Source: Phycisphaerae bacterium (lineage in GTDB: Bacteria > Planctomycetota > Phycisphaerae > UBA1845 > Fen-1342). From it: a stretch of 64,000 nt of DNA. Numbering within the stretch: the first letter of the stretch is position 1; the number at the start of each line of letters is the position of its first letter. Position numbers and translations under genes: made by a program. The stretch is from assembly GCA_017999985.1 (NCBI GenBank), contig JAGNKU010000008.1, positions 1-64,000 of the forward strand, in the 5' to 3' direction. Positions 39,830 through 48,649 of the stretch are shown here, in pieces. Below the pieces are notes generated by a model that was not told where the DNA came from, searched no databases, and worked only from the letters and a program-made list of their open reading frames with translations.

Positions 39830-41185
39830 ATGTCACAGCGGTGCGCCGCCCTCAGCATACGCCTCATGAGTATCGGCTTGGTCGTCGGCGGTTGTCACCA
39901 GCCCGCCAGCGATCTCGTGGATCGGCAGCTCATCGGCGAAGTCATGATGCATTCCGAGCTATCGGCGAACCTGCGGGCGCTGGCCATGCCCGGTGGTCGG
40001 CTGACGGGCACGCCGGGCGCGGAGCAGGCGCAGCAATTCGTCGCGGACAAGTTGCGCGCGTACGGCCTGCGGAACGTGCACCTGGAACCGTTCAAGATGC
40101 AGTGCTGGACGGTGACGCGGACGCAGGTGACGGTACTCGGCGATTCGCCGCGCGTGCTGGAAGGCGCCGTGGCGCTCAGCAAGACGATCTCGACGCCGCC
40201 GGAGGGTGTCACGGCGGAGCTGATTGACCTGGGCGAGGCCAAGGAGGCGGACATCGCGGCGCGTGGGGCGGAGCTGGCCGGCAAGTTCGTGCTGGTACGG
40301 GAGGGCCGGGGGACGCGCATCGGCCGACTGCGTCGGGCGGTGGAGCACGGCGCGGCTGGCCTGGTCGTGATGAGCCAGCCCGAGCGCGCGCCGGTGATCG
40401 GCAATGGTCATACGGAGCCGCGCCCCGAGCCCGCGGTCGTGATCCGCCACGATCAGGAGGTGCTCGACCGGCTGGCGCGCGGCGAAACCGTGCAGGTCAA
40501 TATCCAGCTCGACACGGAGAACTGGGACTGTCAGCCGAGCAACGTGGTAGGTGAGATCCCCGGTCGGGGGCCGTTGGCACGTGAGATCGTGATCCTCAGC
40601 GCCCACCTGGACAGTTGGCATCTGGGCGAAGGCGCGCTCGACAACGGAACGGGCGCGACGGCGATTCTCGAAGCGGCCCGCGTGCTGGCCAACGCCGGCT
40701 GGCAGCCGCGCCGCACGGTGCGCTTCGTCTGGTTCATGGCCGAGGAACTCGGGCTGGATGGCAGCGAAGCGTATGCACAGGCGCATGCCGACGAGCTGGA
40801 TCACGTGGTCGCGGTGGTAAACGTGGACATGCCCGGCGCGCCGCGCGTCTTCGGCGTGTTCGGGCACCCGGAGATTGAGCCGTTTCTGCAGGCGTTGCGG
40901 CACGATCTGGCCGGCTACGAGCTTGAGCCGAAAATCGCGGCGTGGTCCTGGGAAGGCAGCGATCATACGCCGTTCACGCAGCGCGGCGTATGTGCATTGT
41001 CGCTGGGCGGCGATCTGGGCCCGGGAGTGAAGAACTACCATACGCCGGGCGATGTGTACGACGTCGTGGACCGGCGTGGGACGATCCAGTCGGCGGCGGT
41101 GCTGGCGGTGGTCGTGCGTCGCCTGGCGGACGTCCCGGAGCGGCCGACGACGCGCCGGGCGCCGGCCTCAGAGCCGAGTGAATGA
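39830..41185 (+). CDS. M28-family zinc aminopeptidase lipoprotein with PA domain
   Basis: A 451-aa protein. The N-terminus MSIGLVVGGC looks like a lipoprotein signal with Cys22. A PA-like insert (GKFVLVREGRG..., about residues 130-210) precedes and interrupts the M28 catalytic domain. Di-zinc ligands are visible: His/Asp in SAHLDSWHLGEGALDNGTGA, Glu-Glu in FMAEELGLDGS, Asp in VVNVDMPGA, and a final His in NYHTPGDVYD. It would remove N-terminal amino acids or dipeptides from peptides on the cell surface or in the periplasm. The ATG at 39830 has a GGAG Shine-Dalgarno; the reading frame is open 12 codons further upstream. Confidence 0.88.
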   Translation: MSQRCAALSIRLMSIGLVVGGCHQPASDLVDRQLIGEVMMHSELSANLRALAMPGGRLTGTPGAEQAQQFVADKLRAYGLRNVHLEPFKMQCWTVTRTQVTVLGDSPRVLEGAVALSKTISTPPEGVTAELIDLGEAKEADIAARGAELAGKFVLVREGRGTRIGRLRRAVEHGAAGLVVMSQPERAPVIGNGHTEPRPEPAVVIRHDQEVLDRLARGETVQVNIQLDTENWDCQPSNVVGEIPGRGPLAREIVILSAHLDSWHLGEGALDNGTGATAILEAARVLANAGWQPRRTVRFVWFMAEELGLDGSEAYAQAHADELDHVVAVVNVDMPGAPRVFGVFGHPEIEPFLQALRHDLAGYELEPKIAAWSWEGSDHTPFTQRGVCALSLGGDLGPGVKNYHTPGDVYDVVDRRGTIQSAAVLAVVVRRLADVPERPTTRRAPASEPSE

Positions 41186-41215
41186 GAATGGTCGTCGGGC
41201 AATTCCCGCCGGCGT

Positions 41216-42640
41216 TTACGGGGCGTCCGTTTTCGGACCGTCGGTGAGCTGCAAGGTGCGCGCGGTGGTGTCGATGGTCGGCAGCAAGTCGATCTCCGCT
41301 TCGCTCGTCGCGCCCAGCTCGCGAAATCGTCGGGCGGCGACCAGCACGCGTGATTCGAACGAGCCGACCGCATTGTTGTAGGCCTCGACCGCGCGTGTGA
41401 GATCCTTGCCGACCTTGCCGAAATGGTCGGCGAGCGTGCTCAGGCGCTCGTAGAGCTGCTTGCCGAGCGCGCTGATTTCCCGGGCGTTTTCCGCGATCTG
41501 CTCCTGTCGCCAGCCGTAGGCGACCGCGCGCAGCAGTGCAATCAGCGTCGTGGGTGTTGCCAGGATCACCCGCTGTTCCACACCAGCCTCGATCAGGCTG
41601 GGGTCCTGCTCCAGCGCCGCGCTGAAGAACGTCTCGCCGGGCAGGAACAGGACGACGAACTCGGGCGCCGGCTGGAACTGGCCCCAGTACGCCTTGGCGC
41701 TGAGCTGATTGAGATGTTTCCGCACCTGCTCGGCGTGGGCCTTCAGATGCGCCCGCCGCTCCCCCTCATCCTCCGTTTCCAGCGCTTCGAGATAGGCCTG
41801 TAGCGGAGCCTTCGAGTCGACGACCACGTTCTTCCCGCTCGGCAGCCGCACGATCAGGTCCGGCCGCAGCCGGCCCGTGCCGCTCTCCACCGTCTCCTGC
41901 TGCACGAAGTCGCAGTATTCCACCATGCCGGCCATTTCGACCACCCGGCGAAGCTGGATTTCGCCCCAGCGCCCGCGCACGGTCGGCGACCGCAGGGCCT
42001 TCACCAGGTTGCCGGTCTGCGTCTGCAACTGGAGTTGCGACGTCGCGAGCGCTTTGATCTGCTCGGTCAGGCCGGCGTACGCGCCGGTGCGGGCCTTCTC
42101 GAGCTCCTGGATGCGGGTGTCCACTTTTTCCAGCGACTCTTTGAGCGGCTTGACCAGCTCGCCGATCGCCTTCTGCCGGCCTTCGAGGTCGCCTTTCGCG
42201 CCCTCCTGGAACTTCTCCAGCGTGGTCTTCGCGAGCTCGAGAAACGACTGGTTGTTGCTCTTGAGGGCATCCGCGGATAGTGCTTTGAAGGCGTCGGACA
42301 GCTTCTGCTGCGCCTCGTTCAACAGCGCGAGCTGGGCCGTCGCCGCCTTGCGCTCCTCTTCCAGCCGCGTCTTCAGCTCGGCGAGCTGTGTGCGCAAGCC
42401 GGCCGCCTCCGTCTGTAGCTGCGTCGCCTGCGCCGCGGCGGCGTCCTGCGCGCGCCGGGATTCCTGCAACTGCTCGTCGCGGGCCTGCACGCGCTCGACC
42501 AGCGCGGCCCGCTCGACCTGCGCCTCGGCCAGCGCCCGCTGTTGCGCGTCGCGTGCCGCGCGGCGCAGCAGCAGCCAGGCCAGCGCGACGCCGCACGCCA
42601 GCCCGCACACCACGGACAAGATCACCGTCAGCGCATCCAT
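41216..42640 (-). CDS. rmuC: RmuC-family DNA recombination protein
   Basis: A 474-aa protein with one N-terminal membrane helix ([22 protein letters not shown]). A long coiled-coil (about residues 30-165, Ala/Gln/Glu/Arg heptads) and the RmuC nuclease-like domain (about 180-430) follow, with [37 protein letters not shown] and [12 protein letters not shown]. RmuC limits inversions between short repeats in E. coli; the domain is related to restriction-endonuclease folds. The ATG at 42640 puts the membrane helix at the N-terminus. It starts 34 bp downstream of the aminopeptidase-like lipoprotein gene on the same strand. Confidence 0.92.
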   Translation of the reverse strand: MDALTVILSVVCGLACGVALAWLLLRRAARDAQQRALAEAQVERAALVERVQARDEQLQESRRAQDAAAAQATQLQTEAAGLRTQLAELKTRLEEERKAATAQLALLNEAQQKLSDAFKALSADALKSNNQSFLELAKTTLEKFQEGAKGDLEGRQKAIGELVKPLKESLEKVDTRIQELEKARTGAYAGLTEQIKALATSQLQLQTQTGNLVKALRSPTVRGRWGEIQLRRVVEMAGMVEYCDFVQQETVESGTGRLRPDLIVRLPSGKNVVVDSKAPLQAYLEALETEDEGERRAHLKAHAEQVRKHLNQLSAKAYWGQFQPAPEFVVLFLPGETFFSAALEQDPSLIEAGVEQRVILATPTTLIALLRAVAYGWRQEQIAENAREISALGKQLYERLSTLADHFGKVGKDLTRAVEAYNNAVGSFESRVLVAARRFRELGATSEAEIDLLPTIDTTARTLQLTDGPKTDAP

Positions 42641-42674
42641 CACAGCTCCTCCCCTGGGCAGCTTAACGCCCGGA

Positions 42675-43781
42675 CTACGGGACGGCGAGCGCCGCCGAGT
42701 GCTGCTGCAGCCAGCCCCGCAGGTACGTGAACGGATCGTCCGACCCCTGTGCCGCCGCGCGGTACACATCCAGCGCTGCCGACCAGTCCGACCCCGTAGT
42801 GGCATACACGTCGGCGAACACGTCGAGGTCGAGGTTGTAGCGGTAGTGGGCGAGCATCCAGGCGTTGTTGGTCGGCAGGTTCGCGTAACCCGCGAACGAC
42901 TCGGGGTAATTCAGCGTCGGCTGCACCGCGGCCACAAAGCGGTCGCGCCCCGCCTGGTACACGGCTTCCCGCCCGGCGATCTTCTGTTCCGCGCTGAGGT
43001 CCTGGGCATAGTACGCCGCCAGATCCGCGTACAAGTCCAGCAGAAACGCATTCACTACATCCGTGTCCGCGTAGAACGCCACCGCGATCGCCGGCAGGCC
43101 GGAGTTGTCGCCGAACTGCGCGCGCACGAATTCGACGGCGCCCTGGCGTCCGACGAACGTGGCCAGGGATTCGTTGAACACCGTGTCGTTCGGGCGGTAG
43201 ATTGTGTTGTGCAGCAGTTCGTGGATGATCGTCTCGGAGAGCGAGAGCACGTCGCGCCGCAGCATCGTCGAGCGCACCGGGTCATCGAAAAAGCCCAGCG
43301 TGCTGTAGGCGTCGAGCTCGTACGTCAGCGTGTCGTAGCCCGCGTCCTTGAGCTGCTGCTCGTAGTCGCGCAGGTACGCCTCGTCGAAGAACGACAGGTA
43401 CGGCACTTCGCCGACCACCGGGAACGTCCACGTCTTCGGCACCAGCGCGTCCCGCCGGGCGGCCGAGATGTTGAACGCCAGCGGGTCGCCCCGGGTGTCG
43501 TAGAAGGTCGTGTAGGAGCGGCCGACGTTGAGACCGAGGGTGCCGGCGGCGTATTCGCGGGCCGCGACCATCAGCTCCAGCTTGGCTGCGTCCTCCTCGG
43601 AGAGCCGGCCGGAGGCGAGCACGTCGTCGATCGGCTCGACGTGGCCCTGGACCTGAAGCTGCCCCTCGGCCAACTGGAGGACGTAGGGCAGGCCCTCGCA
43701 GCCGGCGAGGCCCAGGCCCACGGTCAACCCAGCCAGGAGAACGAAATAAAGCCGCGTGCGGTTCGAATCCATTTCCGGCAT
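42675..43781 (-). CDS. Predicted aminopeptidase lipoprotein (COG4324-like)
   Basis: A 368-aa protein with a lipoprotein signal peptide ([16 protein letters not shown], Cys28). A zinc-protease site HELLH lies at 187-191, with a further glutamate in [11 protein letters not shown] (Glu204), as in the predicted aminopeptidase family COG4324. Just after the signal comes [11 protein letters not shown], a segment that recurs at this place in the family. Peptide substrates are not known. There are two in-frame ATGs (43781 and 43772); either leaves the signal peptide complete. Shares an operon-like arrangement with rmuC and is divergent from the small membrane protein gene at 43894. Confidence 0.78.
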   Translation of the reverse strand: MPEMDSNRTRLYFVLLAGLTVGLGLAGCEGLPYVLQLAEGQLQVQGHVEPIDDVLASGRLSEEDAAKLELMVAAREYAAGTLGLNVGRSYTTFYDTRGDPLAFNISAARRDALVPKTWTFPVVGEVPYLSFFDEAYLRDYEQQLKDAGYDTLTYELDAYSTLGFFDDPVRSTMLRRDVLSLSETIIHELLHNTIYRPNDTVFNESLATFVGRQGAVEFVRAQFGDNSGLPAIAVAFYADTDVVNAFLLDLYADLAAYYAQDLSAEQKIAGREAVYQAGRDRFVAAVQPTLNYPESFAGYANLPTNNAWMLAHYRYNLDLDVFADVYATTGSDWSAALDVYRAAAQGSDDPFTYLRGWLQQHSAALAVP

Positions 43782-43893
43782 CCTATACGCAGTTGCCCGG
43801 CGGCCGGCCGCGTCCGGCGACGCCGGGATGGGGTATTGTACCTCCAGGCGTCCAGGCCGGCGGGTGTCCGGCACGGCCGGCGGAGATCGGGAG

Positions 43894-44367
43894 ATGACAG
43901 TGGTGCTCGCACCGGTGTGGGCTCTGGGAACGATCACCAGCTTGTCGCTGGCCAACACCGATGTCGCCGGCAACATCACCGGGGCCTGCTGCGTTTTCGT
44001 CGTGCTGCCCGCGTTGCAGGCGTTTGTGTGCTGGCTGGTGGTCGAGTGCTTCCGGGCCATTCCGGCGAAGTACCAGCTGCAGGAGCCGCGCTACACGTGG
44101 CTGCTGATGGTGCCGCTCTTTAACTTCTACTGGGGCTTCAAGGTCTATCCGGCGCTGGCGGAGTCGTTCCAGGCGTACTTCTATTCGCGCGGGATTGCCG
44201 ACGTGGACGACTGCGGCGAAAAGAACGCCCGGCGGTACTGCATCTGGGTGTGCTTTGCGATCATTCCCTGCCTGGGCCTGATCCCGGGTATCGTCGCGCT
44301 GGTGTACCTCATCCTGTTCCTGACGCAGGCCGACGAGCTGAAGCGGCGCATCCTGACGGCCACCTGA
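43894..44367 (+). CDS. Small integral membrane protein, function unknown
   Basis: A 157-aa protein with about three predicted membrane segments: residues 4-25, 28-50 (GACCVFVVLPALQAFVCWLVV) and about 125-148 (WVCFAIIPCLGLIPGIVALVYLILFL). A loop between them reads YTWLLMVPLFNFYWGFKVYPALAESFQAYF, with an amphipathic helix. The PLFNFYW motif recurs in small uncharacterised bacterial membrane proteins, but no function is attached to it. A GGAGATCGGG Shine-Dalgarno-like stretch precedes the ATG at 43894. It is divergent from the COG4324-like gene with about 110 bp between starts. Confidence 0.65.
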   Translation: MTVVLAPVWALGTITSLSLANTDVAGNITGACCVFVVLPALQAFVCWLVVECFRAIPAKYQLQEPRYTWLLMVPLFNFYWGFKVYPALAESFQAYFYSRGIADVDDCGEKNARRYCIWVCFAIIPCLGLIPGIVALVYLILFLTQADELKRRILTAT

Positions 44368-44449
44368 TGGCGTCTGTGGCGGCCAACCCGCTCGCAGCCG
44401 GGAGCAGACTCGACCTGCGTTCTTAGCTGCCGCGGCGCTGTGAGCGCGG

Positions 44450-44455
44450 TACAAT
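44450..44455 (+). promoter_or_regulatory. Probable -10 box for the YpfJ-like gene
   Basis: TACAAT 84 nt upstream of the ATG, in the 171-bp gap after the membrane protein gene. No clear -35 is present at the expected distance. Confidence 0.4.
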
Positions 44456-44538
44456 TCGCCCGTGCATTCCGAGCGCTGGCCCGGAAACACTCACGTCGGT
44501 CATGGCGGCGCTCGTTCTGGTGACCACGGGAGCACAAC

Positions 44539-45405
44539 ATGCGTTGGACAGGGCTGCGCCGTAGCGGCAACATCGAAGATCGGCGGCGAGGGGGGCGCGG
44601 ATTGGCACTGGGCGGTGGGGGGATGCTCATCCTGATCTTGCTCGCGGTCTTGTTTGGCCGGGACCCAGCGGCGCTCATGCAACTGGTGTCGGACGGCGGG
44701 GCGGGCCCGCTACCCGACGAAGGTGGTGTCGCCGGCGTCGTCGCCACCGGCGATCCGGAGGATGACCGCCTGGCTGAGTTCGTGGCGGTCGTGCTCGGCG
44801 ACACGGAGACCGTCTGGCATGACCTGTTCGCACAGCAGGGGCGCAGCTATCGGGAGCCGAAGCTGGTCCTGTTCCGCGACCGGGTGCGCTCGGCGTGCGG
44901 TCTGGCCGGGTCGGCGACGGGGCCGTTCTACTGCCCGGGCGACGAGAAGGTCTACCTGGACCTGTCGTTCTTCGCTGACCTGGGAGCGCGGTTCGGCGCC
45001 CCGGGCGACTTCGCACAGGCGTACGTGATCGCCCACGAAATCGGCCACCATGTCCAGAAGGTGCTGGGGATCAGCGACCGCTTCGATGCGCAACGCCGGC
45101 GAGTGAGCGAGAAAGAGGCGAATGCGCTCCTGGTGCGGCTGGAGTTGCAGGCCGACTTCTTCGCGGGGGTCTGGGCGCATCACGCGCACCGGGCGCGCGA
45201 TCTGCTGGAGCCCGGCGATCTCGAAGAGGGACTCCGCGCGGCCGCGGCGGTCGGCGATGATCGGCTGCAGAAACAGGCCCAGGGCTATGTCGTGCCGGAC
45301 TCGTTCACGCACGGGACGTCGGAGCAGCGTGTGCGCTGGTTCCGGCGCGGCTACGAAACCGGCGACATTTCGCAGGGCAACACGTTCGAAGTTGCGACGC
45401 CGTAG
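44539..45405 (+). CDS. YpfJ-family neutral zinc metalloprotease
   Basis: A 288-aa protein of the YpfJ/KPN_02809 family. A cytoplasmic basic head (MRWTGLRRSGNIEDRRR) is followed by one membrane helix (MLILILLAVLFG, about 29-42). The extracytoplasmic protease domain has HEIGHH at 166-171, a downstream Glu in LELQADFFAGVWAHH, and the closing SFTHGTSEQRVRWFRRGYETGD, which is a family hallmark. The FYCPGDEKVYLDLSFF segment is also typical. Length and domain order are normal. The physiological substrate is unknown for the family. Confidence 0.92.
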   Translation: MRWTGLRRSGNIEDRRRGGRGLALGGGGMLILILLAVLFGRDPAALMQLVSDGGAGPLPDEGGVAGVVATGDPEDDRLAEFVAVVLGDTETVWHDLFAQQGRSYREPKLVLFRDRVRSACGLAGSATGPFYCPGDEKVYLDLSFFADLGARFGAPGDFAQAYVIAHEIGHHVQKVLGISDRFDAQRRRVSEKEANALLVRLELQADFFAGVWAHHAHRARDLLEPGDLEEGLRAAAAVGDDRLQKQAQGYVVPDSFTHGTSEQRVRWFRRGYETGDISQGNTFEVATP

Positions 45406-45486
45406 CGTCCTGAAGGTGCAAGCCGTCACCCCCCGCGGCAGCGGTGTCGGCCCGAACCGTCTTGCAGCGCTAAAGGGCACGCTAGA

Positions 45487-45506
45487 GGGAACATTCTACT
45501 TTTTAG
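45487..45506 (-). repeat. RAYT-flanking element, 3' side
   Basis: On the minus strand this reads CTAAAAAGTAGAATGTTCCC. It contains the stop codon of the transposase gene, and its AAAGTAGAATGTTCCC part closely matches the AAAGCAGAATGTCCC core of the three tandem repeats on the 5' side (46222-46308), in the opposite orientation relative to the gene. Confidence 0.65.
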
Positions 45507-46188
45507 CCAGTTTCGCGGACTCGGCCTGTTCCCGTAATACCTGGCGCGGACGACCGCGCGGGTGCAGCGTGCTCTCCAGGCCCAACGCCGCTGCCGTGCG
45601 GACGCTCCACGCCGGCGTGCCGAATGGGGCCCCACGCACTACGCTCTGACGCACCGCTTCCAATTCCGCGTCCGTCTCCGGCCGGTTCACCCGCGCCGTC
45701 CAGTTCCGCGGCAGCGCTACCGGCGACGCCGTCAGCAACTCGCTCCGCCGACGCCGCAACGCCAGGCTGGACCAAGGCCAGTCCTCCGCCCGCCGCGCCA
45801 GCCCCGCCCGGACCGGGTTCCGCTCCACGTAGCGCAGCACGGTCAGGAAGTGCTCGTCCCGCTGGATCGGAAACGCCTTGAAGCGGCCTTGCCAGACGTG
45901 CCCGGACGTCCCACGCTGCCCGTGATACCGCCGCACGTGCGATGTGAGCAGCCACTGCATCCAGCGACTCAGATCGCCGTCGGCATGTGGCCAGAGTAGC
46001 AGGTGAAAGTGGTTCGGCAGCAGGCACAGGCCGAGCACCCGCAGCGGCCAGCGCGTGCCCGCGGCGGCGAGCAGGTCCAGGAAGGCGGCGTAGTCCGCGT
46101 CGCGGTGAAAGACGCGTTGCCGTCCGTTGCCGCGGTTGAGCACGTGGTAGCAGACATCGCCGGCGGAAGCACCCGCGGTACGGGGCAT
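45496..46188 (-). CDS. REP-associated tyrosine transposase (RAYT, Y1/IS200-like)
   Basis: A 230-aa single-strand transposase-like protein. It has the family's N-terminal CYHVLNRGNGRQRVFHRD, the HUH metal motif LPNHFHLLLW with His60-x-His62, and the catalytic Tyr region LRYVERNPVRAG (Tyr120). RAYTs are domesticated IS200/IS605 relatives that act on REP-type palindromic repeats. The gene is intact. It is flanked by related short repeats, three tandem copies upstream and one inverted copy at its 3' end. A C-terminal segment with a helix-turn-like sequence (TAAALGLESTLHPRGRPRQVL) may bind DNA. Confidence 0.93.
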   Translation of the reverse strand: MPRTAGASAGDVCYHVLNRGNGRQRVFHRDADYAAFLDLLAAAGTRWPLRVLGLCLLPNHFHLLLWPHADGDLSRWMQWLLTSHVRRYHGQRGTSGHVWQGRFKAFPIQRDEHFLTVLRYVERNPVRAGLARRAEDWPWSSLALRRRRSELLTASPVALPRNWTARVNRPETDAELEAVRQSVVRGAPFGTPAWSVRTAAALGLESTLHPRGRPRQVLREQAESAKLAKK

Positions 46189-46221
46189 GCTGAAAGGCTA
46201 CGCGACTCCCTGCCGTGGGTC

Positions 46222-46308
46222 GAGAAAGCAGAATGTCCCGTGTATCCCCCGAGAAAGCAGAATGTCCCGTGTATCCCCCGAGAAAGCAGAATGTCCCGTG
46301 TATCCCCG
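46222..46308 (+). repeat. Three tandem 29-bp repeats upstream of the RAYT gene
   Basis: Three consecutive units start at 46222, 46251 and 46280. Each begins GAGAAAGCAGAATGTCCC and ends GTGTATCCCC(C). They are identical except for the last base of the third. They sit 33 bp upstream of the RAYT start codon. There are no spacers between units, so this is not a CRISPR array. Confidence 0.9.
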
Positions 46309-46364
46309 CGCGGAAATGGCGCTGTATTGATGTGTGCCTGCCCCAAACAACGGTGCGAGGAGAT

Positions 46365-46820
46365 TCACCGGAAGAACAGAAAGCCCGAGTTCGCATCGCC
46401 GCCCCCCGCGCGCGCTGTTGCGTTCTCCTCGGCTTTCAACTTCCGATATCCTCTGGGGGTGACTACGTAGCCGGCTTTCTCGTCGACAAGGTCGAGGATT
46501 AGCACCCGTGAAACGTGGTCACCCTCTTCGATCGTCACACGCGCAAAGGGCGAACATCGCTCAACATCATTGACATCCCAGCGAAGCGTGTACCGCTTGC
46601 TTTGGGAAGCCGTGTTGCTGAGTGTCTCCTTCAGGCTTTCCCGGTCGATAGGACCGCCTTCCGCCCACGCGCTGGCCACATCGGATGCACAACGCAGCAA
46701 GATGGACTGGCGAATGCGCGGGTCGGGCGGCGTCATCAGCCAGCCGATCGTAACTACGCTAAACACCACAGCGATAGATGCGAAAACGAGTGGCCGCTTA
46801 ACATGCATACGCAAGAGCAT
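46365..46820 (-). CDS. Single-pass membrane protein of unknown function
   Basis: A 151-aa protein with one N-terminal membrane helix (LVFASIAVVFSVVTIGWLM) and a soluble extracytoplasmic domain of about 110 residues containing RYTLRWDVNDVERCSPFARV and LILDLVDEKAGYVVTPRGY. Three in-frame ATGs (46853, 46820, 46808) leave the start open; 46820 or 46808 places the basic residues just before the helix. Codon and base use is less GC-extreme than in the flanking genes, which may indicate recent acquisition beside the RAYT locus. No family is recognised. Confidence 0.5.
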   Translation of the reverse strand: MLLRMHVKRPLVFASIAVVFSVVTIGWLMTPPDPRIRQSILLRCASDVASAWAEGGPIDRESLKETLSNTASQSKRYTLRWDVNDVERCSPFARVTIEEGDHVSRVLILDLVDEKAGYVVTPRGYRKLKAEENATARAGGGDANSGFLFFR

Positions 46821-46853
46821 TCCTACGGGTCGATAATCGGAACGTCGTCCCAA

Positions 46854-47203
46854 CCTGTAAACGCAGTGTATCCAGGGACAGCCACCTATTTCTATGCCTC
46901 CAGCTTCGTCGGCGGGCGGCCGACCGGCCGGGGATGCAGACGCCGGCCGCAGCTTGCACTATGACGACATTCTACTGCGCGGCCGGCATGCGTTCGACTG
47001 TCGCCGGGGATGCGAGGCTGATTCGTCCGCCTTCCGGGCGGGAAAAGCAAAGGGAGTGTGGGCTTTGTGTTCCAGGGGCTGAAGCCACCTGGCAACCATC
47101 GCGCGCCCTCCGGGCGCAGACCTCGATCCCTCGATGCCTCGATCCCCCGCGCCCGCGCCGTGGCTTCGTCGCTATGCGGCTGCGTGGCTTCGTCGCTGCC
47201 GCT
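46854..47203. other. 350-bp gene-free stretch rich in dispersed repeats
   Basis: No gene is supported. It contains a copy of the 19-nt element GGGACAGCCACCTATTTC (46873-46891) and CCAGGGGCTGAAGCCACC with its neighbourhood (47072-47097). At 47121-47147 a CCTCGATCCCTCGATGCC-type 9-nt periodic run appears. A 14-nt direct repeat GTGGCTTCGTCGCT occurs at 47160-47173 and again at 47184-47197, just past the glpT stop. A minus-strand TAGAAT at 46974-46969 is a weak -10 candidate for the gene at 46365-46820. Confidence 0.6.
46873..46891 (+). repeat. Dispersed 19-nt element, copy 1
   Basis: AGGGACAGCCACCTATTTC, the exact reverse complement of 56553-56571. Such a sequence occurring twice in 64 kb by chance is very unlikely. 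It resembles short RAYT/REP-associated elements and lies 0.7 kb from the RAYT gene. Confidence 0.7.
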
Positions 47204-48649
47204 TTACGCCTTCGGCTTCAGGCGCCAGGTGAAGGCCAGCAGGATGACGCCCAGCAGGGTACACAGCAGGATCACGGCGATCACGATCGACCACGAGGCG
47301 GAAACGCTGTAGACCGCCTGCAGCTTGTCGAGCAGCCAGCCAAACCCCTTCGCCTGCGCCGCCCGCCCCAGGTAGCCGAACAGTCCGATGAAGCCGGCGG
47401 CCGTGCCGATCGCCTTTTTGGACGTCAGGTCCAGCGCCTGGATGACGACCAGATTGATCACGGGATAGATGAAGAACCCGACAACCCCGAGCATCGTCAG
47501 GTCCAGCCAGAAGTACCCGGCCGGCGTCAGCCAGATTACCACGAACGCCGCCAGAATCGGGATCATGCACAGCACGGAGACCATGCCGCGCCGCCCGCCG
47601 AGCAGGTCGGAGAACCACCCGAACAGGATCGTCGAGGCAATGCCGCCGAACTCGGTCACCAGGACGACCATGCCGCCTTTCAAGAGAGTCGCATCCTTGA
47701 CTTCCCGGAAGTACGTCGGACCCCAGTCCAGCATGCAATACCGCGCGACATAGGCGAAGAAGTTCGCGAACGCCAGGAGCCAGATGTACTTGTTGCCCAG
47801 CGTGTGGTGGATCAGGAGTTCCCGGTACGACAGCTCACGCTCCTGCAAGCCATGCTGCCGCTGCGCTTCCGTGAAATCGTTCCGGTATTCCTCGATCGGC
47901 GGCAGGCCCACCGACTGCGGCGTGTCCCGCAATCTCCAGAAGAGGTACACGGCCCCGATCGCCGCCAGGATGCCCGGGAAAAAGAACGCGGAATGCCAGC
48001 CGCCGACGTGTGCCCCCAGCCACGTGGCCATGTCCGCCACCGTGCTCCAGCCACGACCGGTTGCCCAGGCGCACAGCTCATTGGCCCAGCGGCTACTGTG
48101 TTGAGTCGCCCACGCGGCCAGATAGCCGGCGATACCACCGCCGATGTTGTGCGACGTGTTCCAGATGCTGAACGTCAGGCCACGCTCCTTCTCGCTGAAC
48201 CAGTGCCCCATGCTGCGACCGCACGGCGGCCAGCCCATGCCCTGCACGAAGCCGTTCAGCGTCCAGAGCGACAGATGCAGCCAGTAGTTCGCAACGCTGC
48301 CGAAGGCGAAGTTGCAGATCGCCGTGAGCAGGAGCCCGCACGCCATGAACACGCGCGGGTTGCTGCGATCGGACAAGGCGCCGAGCAGGAACTTGCCCAG
48401 TCCGTAGCTCAGCGCGGTGGCCGCCATGATCGTGCCGATCATGTCCTTGTCGTAGTTCAGCGCCGCCTGCACTTCCTTGGCGACCGGCGAGAGGTTGTTG
48501 CGGACCAGGTAGAACATCGCGTAGCCGATGAACGTTGCCTCCATGATCCGCCAGCGGTAGCGCGGGTACTGCCGCCGGACCTCGGATTCCGGCAGGCGCG
48601 CGACGTGTGGGGCGGGAGCAAGAAAGCGACGGCAGGCCGCGATGATCAT
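47204..48649 (-). CDS. glpT: Glycerol-3-phosphate:phosphate antiporter-like MFS transporter
   Basis: A 481-aa major-facilitator protein of the organophosphate:phosphate antiporter (OPA) group with about 12 membrane segments. OPA/GlpT-like features are the N-terminal YRWRIMEATFIGYAMFYLVRNN (Arg residues lining the substrate site), LSYGLGKFLLGALSDRSNPR, GMGWPPCGRSMGHWFSEKERG, and SIWNTSHNIGGG. It would import glycerol phosphate in exchange for phosphate. It is the last gene of the operon G1P dehydrogenase, HAD phosphatase, glpD, glpT; its ATG overlaps the glpD stop (ATGA). UhpT-like sugar-phosphate transport cannot be excluded, but context favours glycerol phosphate. Confidence 0.88.
   Translation of the reverse strand: MIIAACRRFLAPAPHVARLPESEVRRQYPRYRWRIMEATFIGYAMFYLVRNNLSPVAKEVQAALNYDKDMIGTIMAATALSYGLGKFLLGALSDRSNPRVFMACGLLLTAICNFAFGSVANYWLHLSLWTLNGFVQGMGWPPCGRSMGHWFSEKERGLTFSIWNTSHNIGGGIAGYLAAWATQHSSRWANELCAWATGRGWSTVADMATWLGAHVGGWHSAFFFPGILAAIGAVYLFWRLRDTPQSVGLPPIEEYRNDFTEAQRQHGLQERELSYRELLIHHTLGNKYIWLLAFANFFAYVARYCMLDWGPTYFREVKDATLLKGGMVVLVTEFGGIASTILFGWFSDLLGGRRGMVSVLCMIPILAAFVVIWLTPAGYFWLDLTMLGVVGFFIYPVINLVVIQALDLTSKKAIGTAAGFIGLFGYLGRAAQAKGFGWLLDKLQAVYSVSASWSIVIAVILLCTLLGVILLAFTWRLKPKA

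Noticed and set aside
43760-43770. GGTTCGAATCC resembling a tRNA T-loop
   Set aside because: The flanking bases do not form a T stem and no acceptor, D or anticodon arms are present; it lies in the first codons of the aminopeptidase-like gene.
46222-46308. Three identical 29-bp direct repeats as a CRISPR array
   Set aside because: The units abut without spacers, there are no cas genes in the window, and the core matches an element at the RAYT gene's 3' end.
45503-46396. 297-codon frame overlapping the RAYT gene with repeated GIHGTFCFLGGYTG units
   Set aside because: The repeated peptide is just the tandem DNA repeat read in another frame; the RAYT frame carries the conserved motifs.
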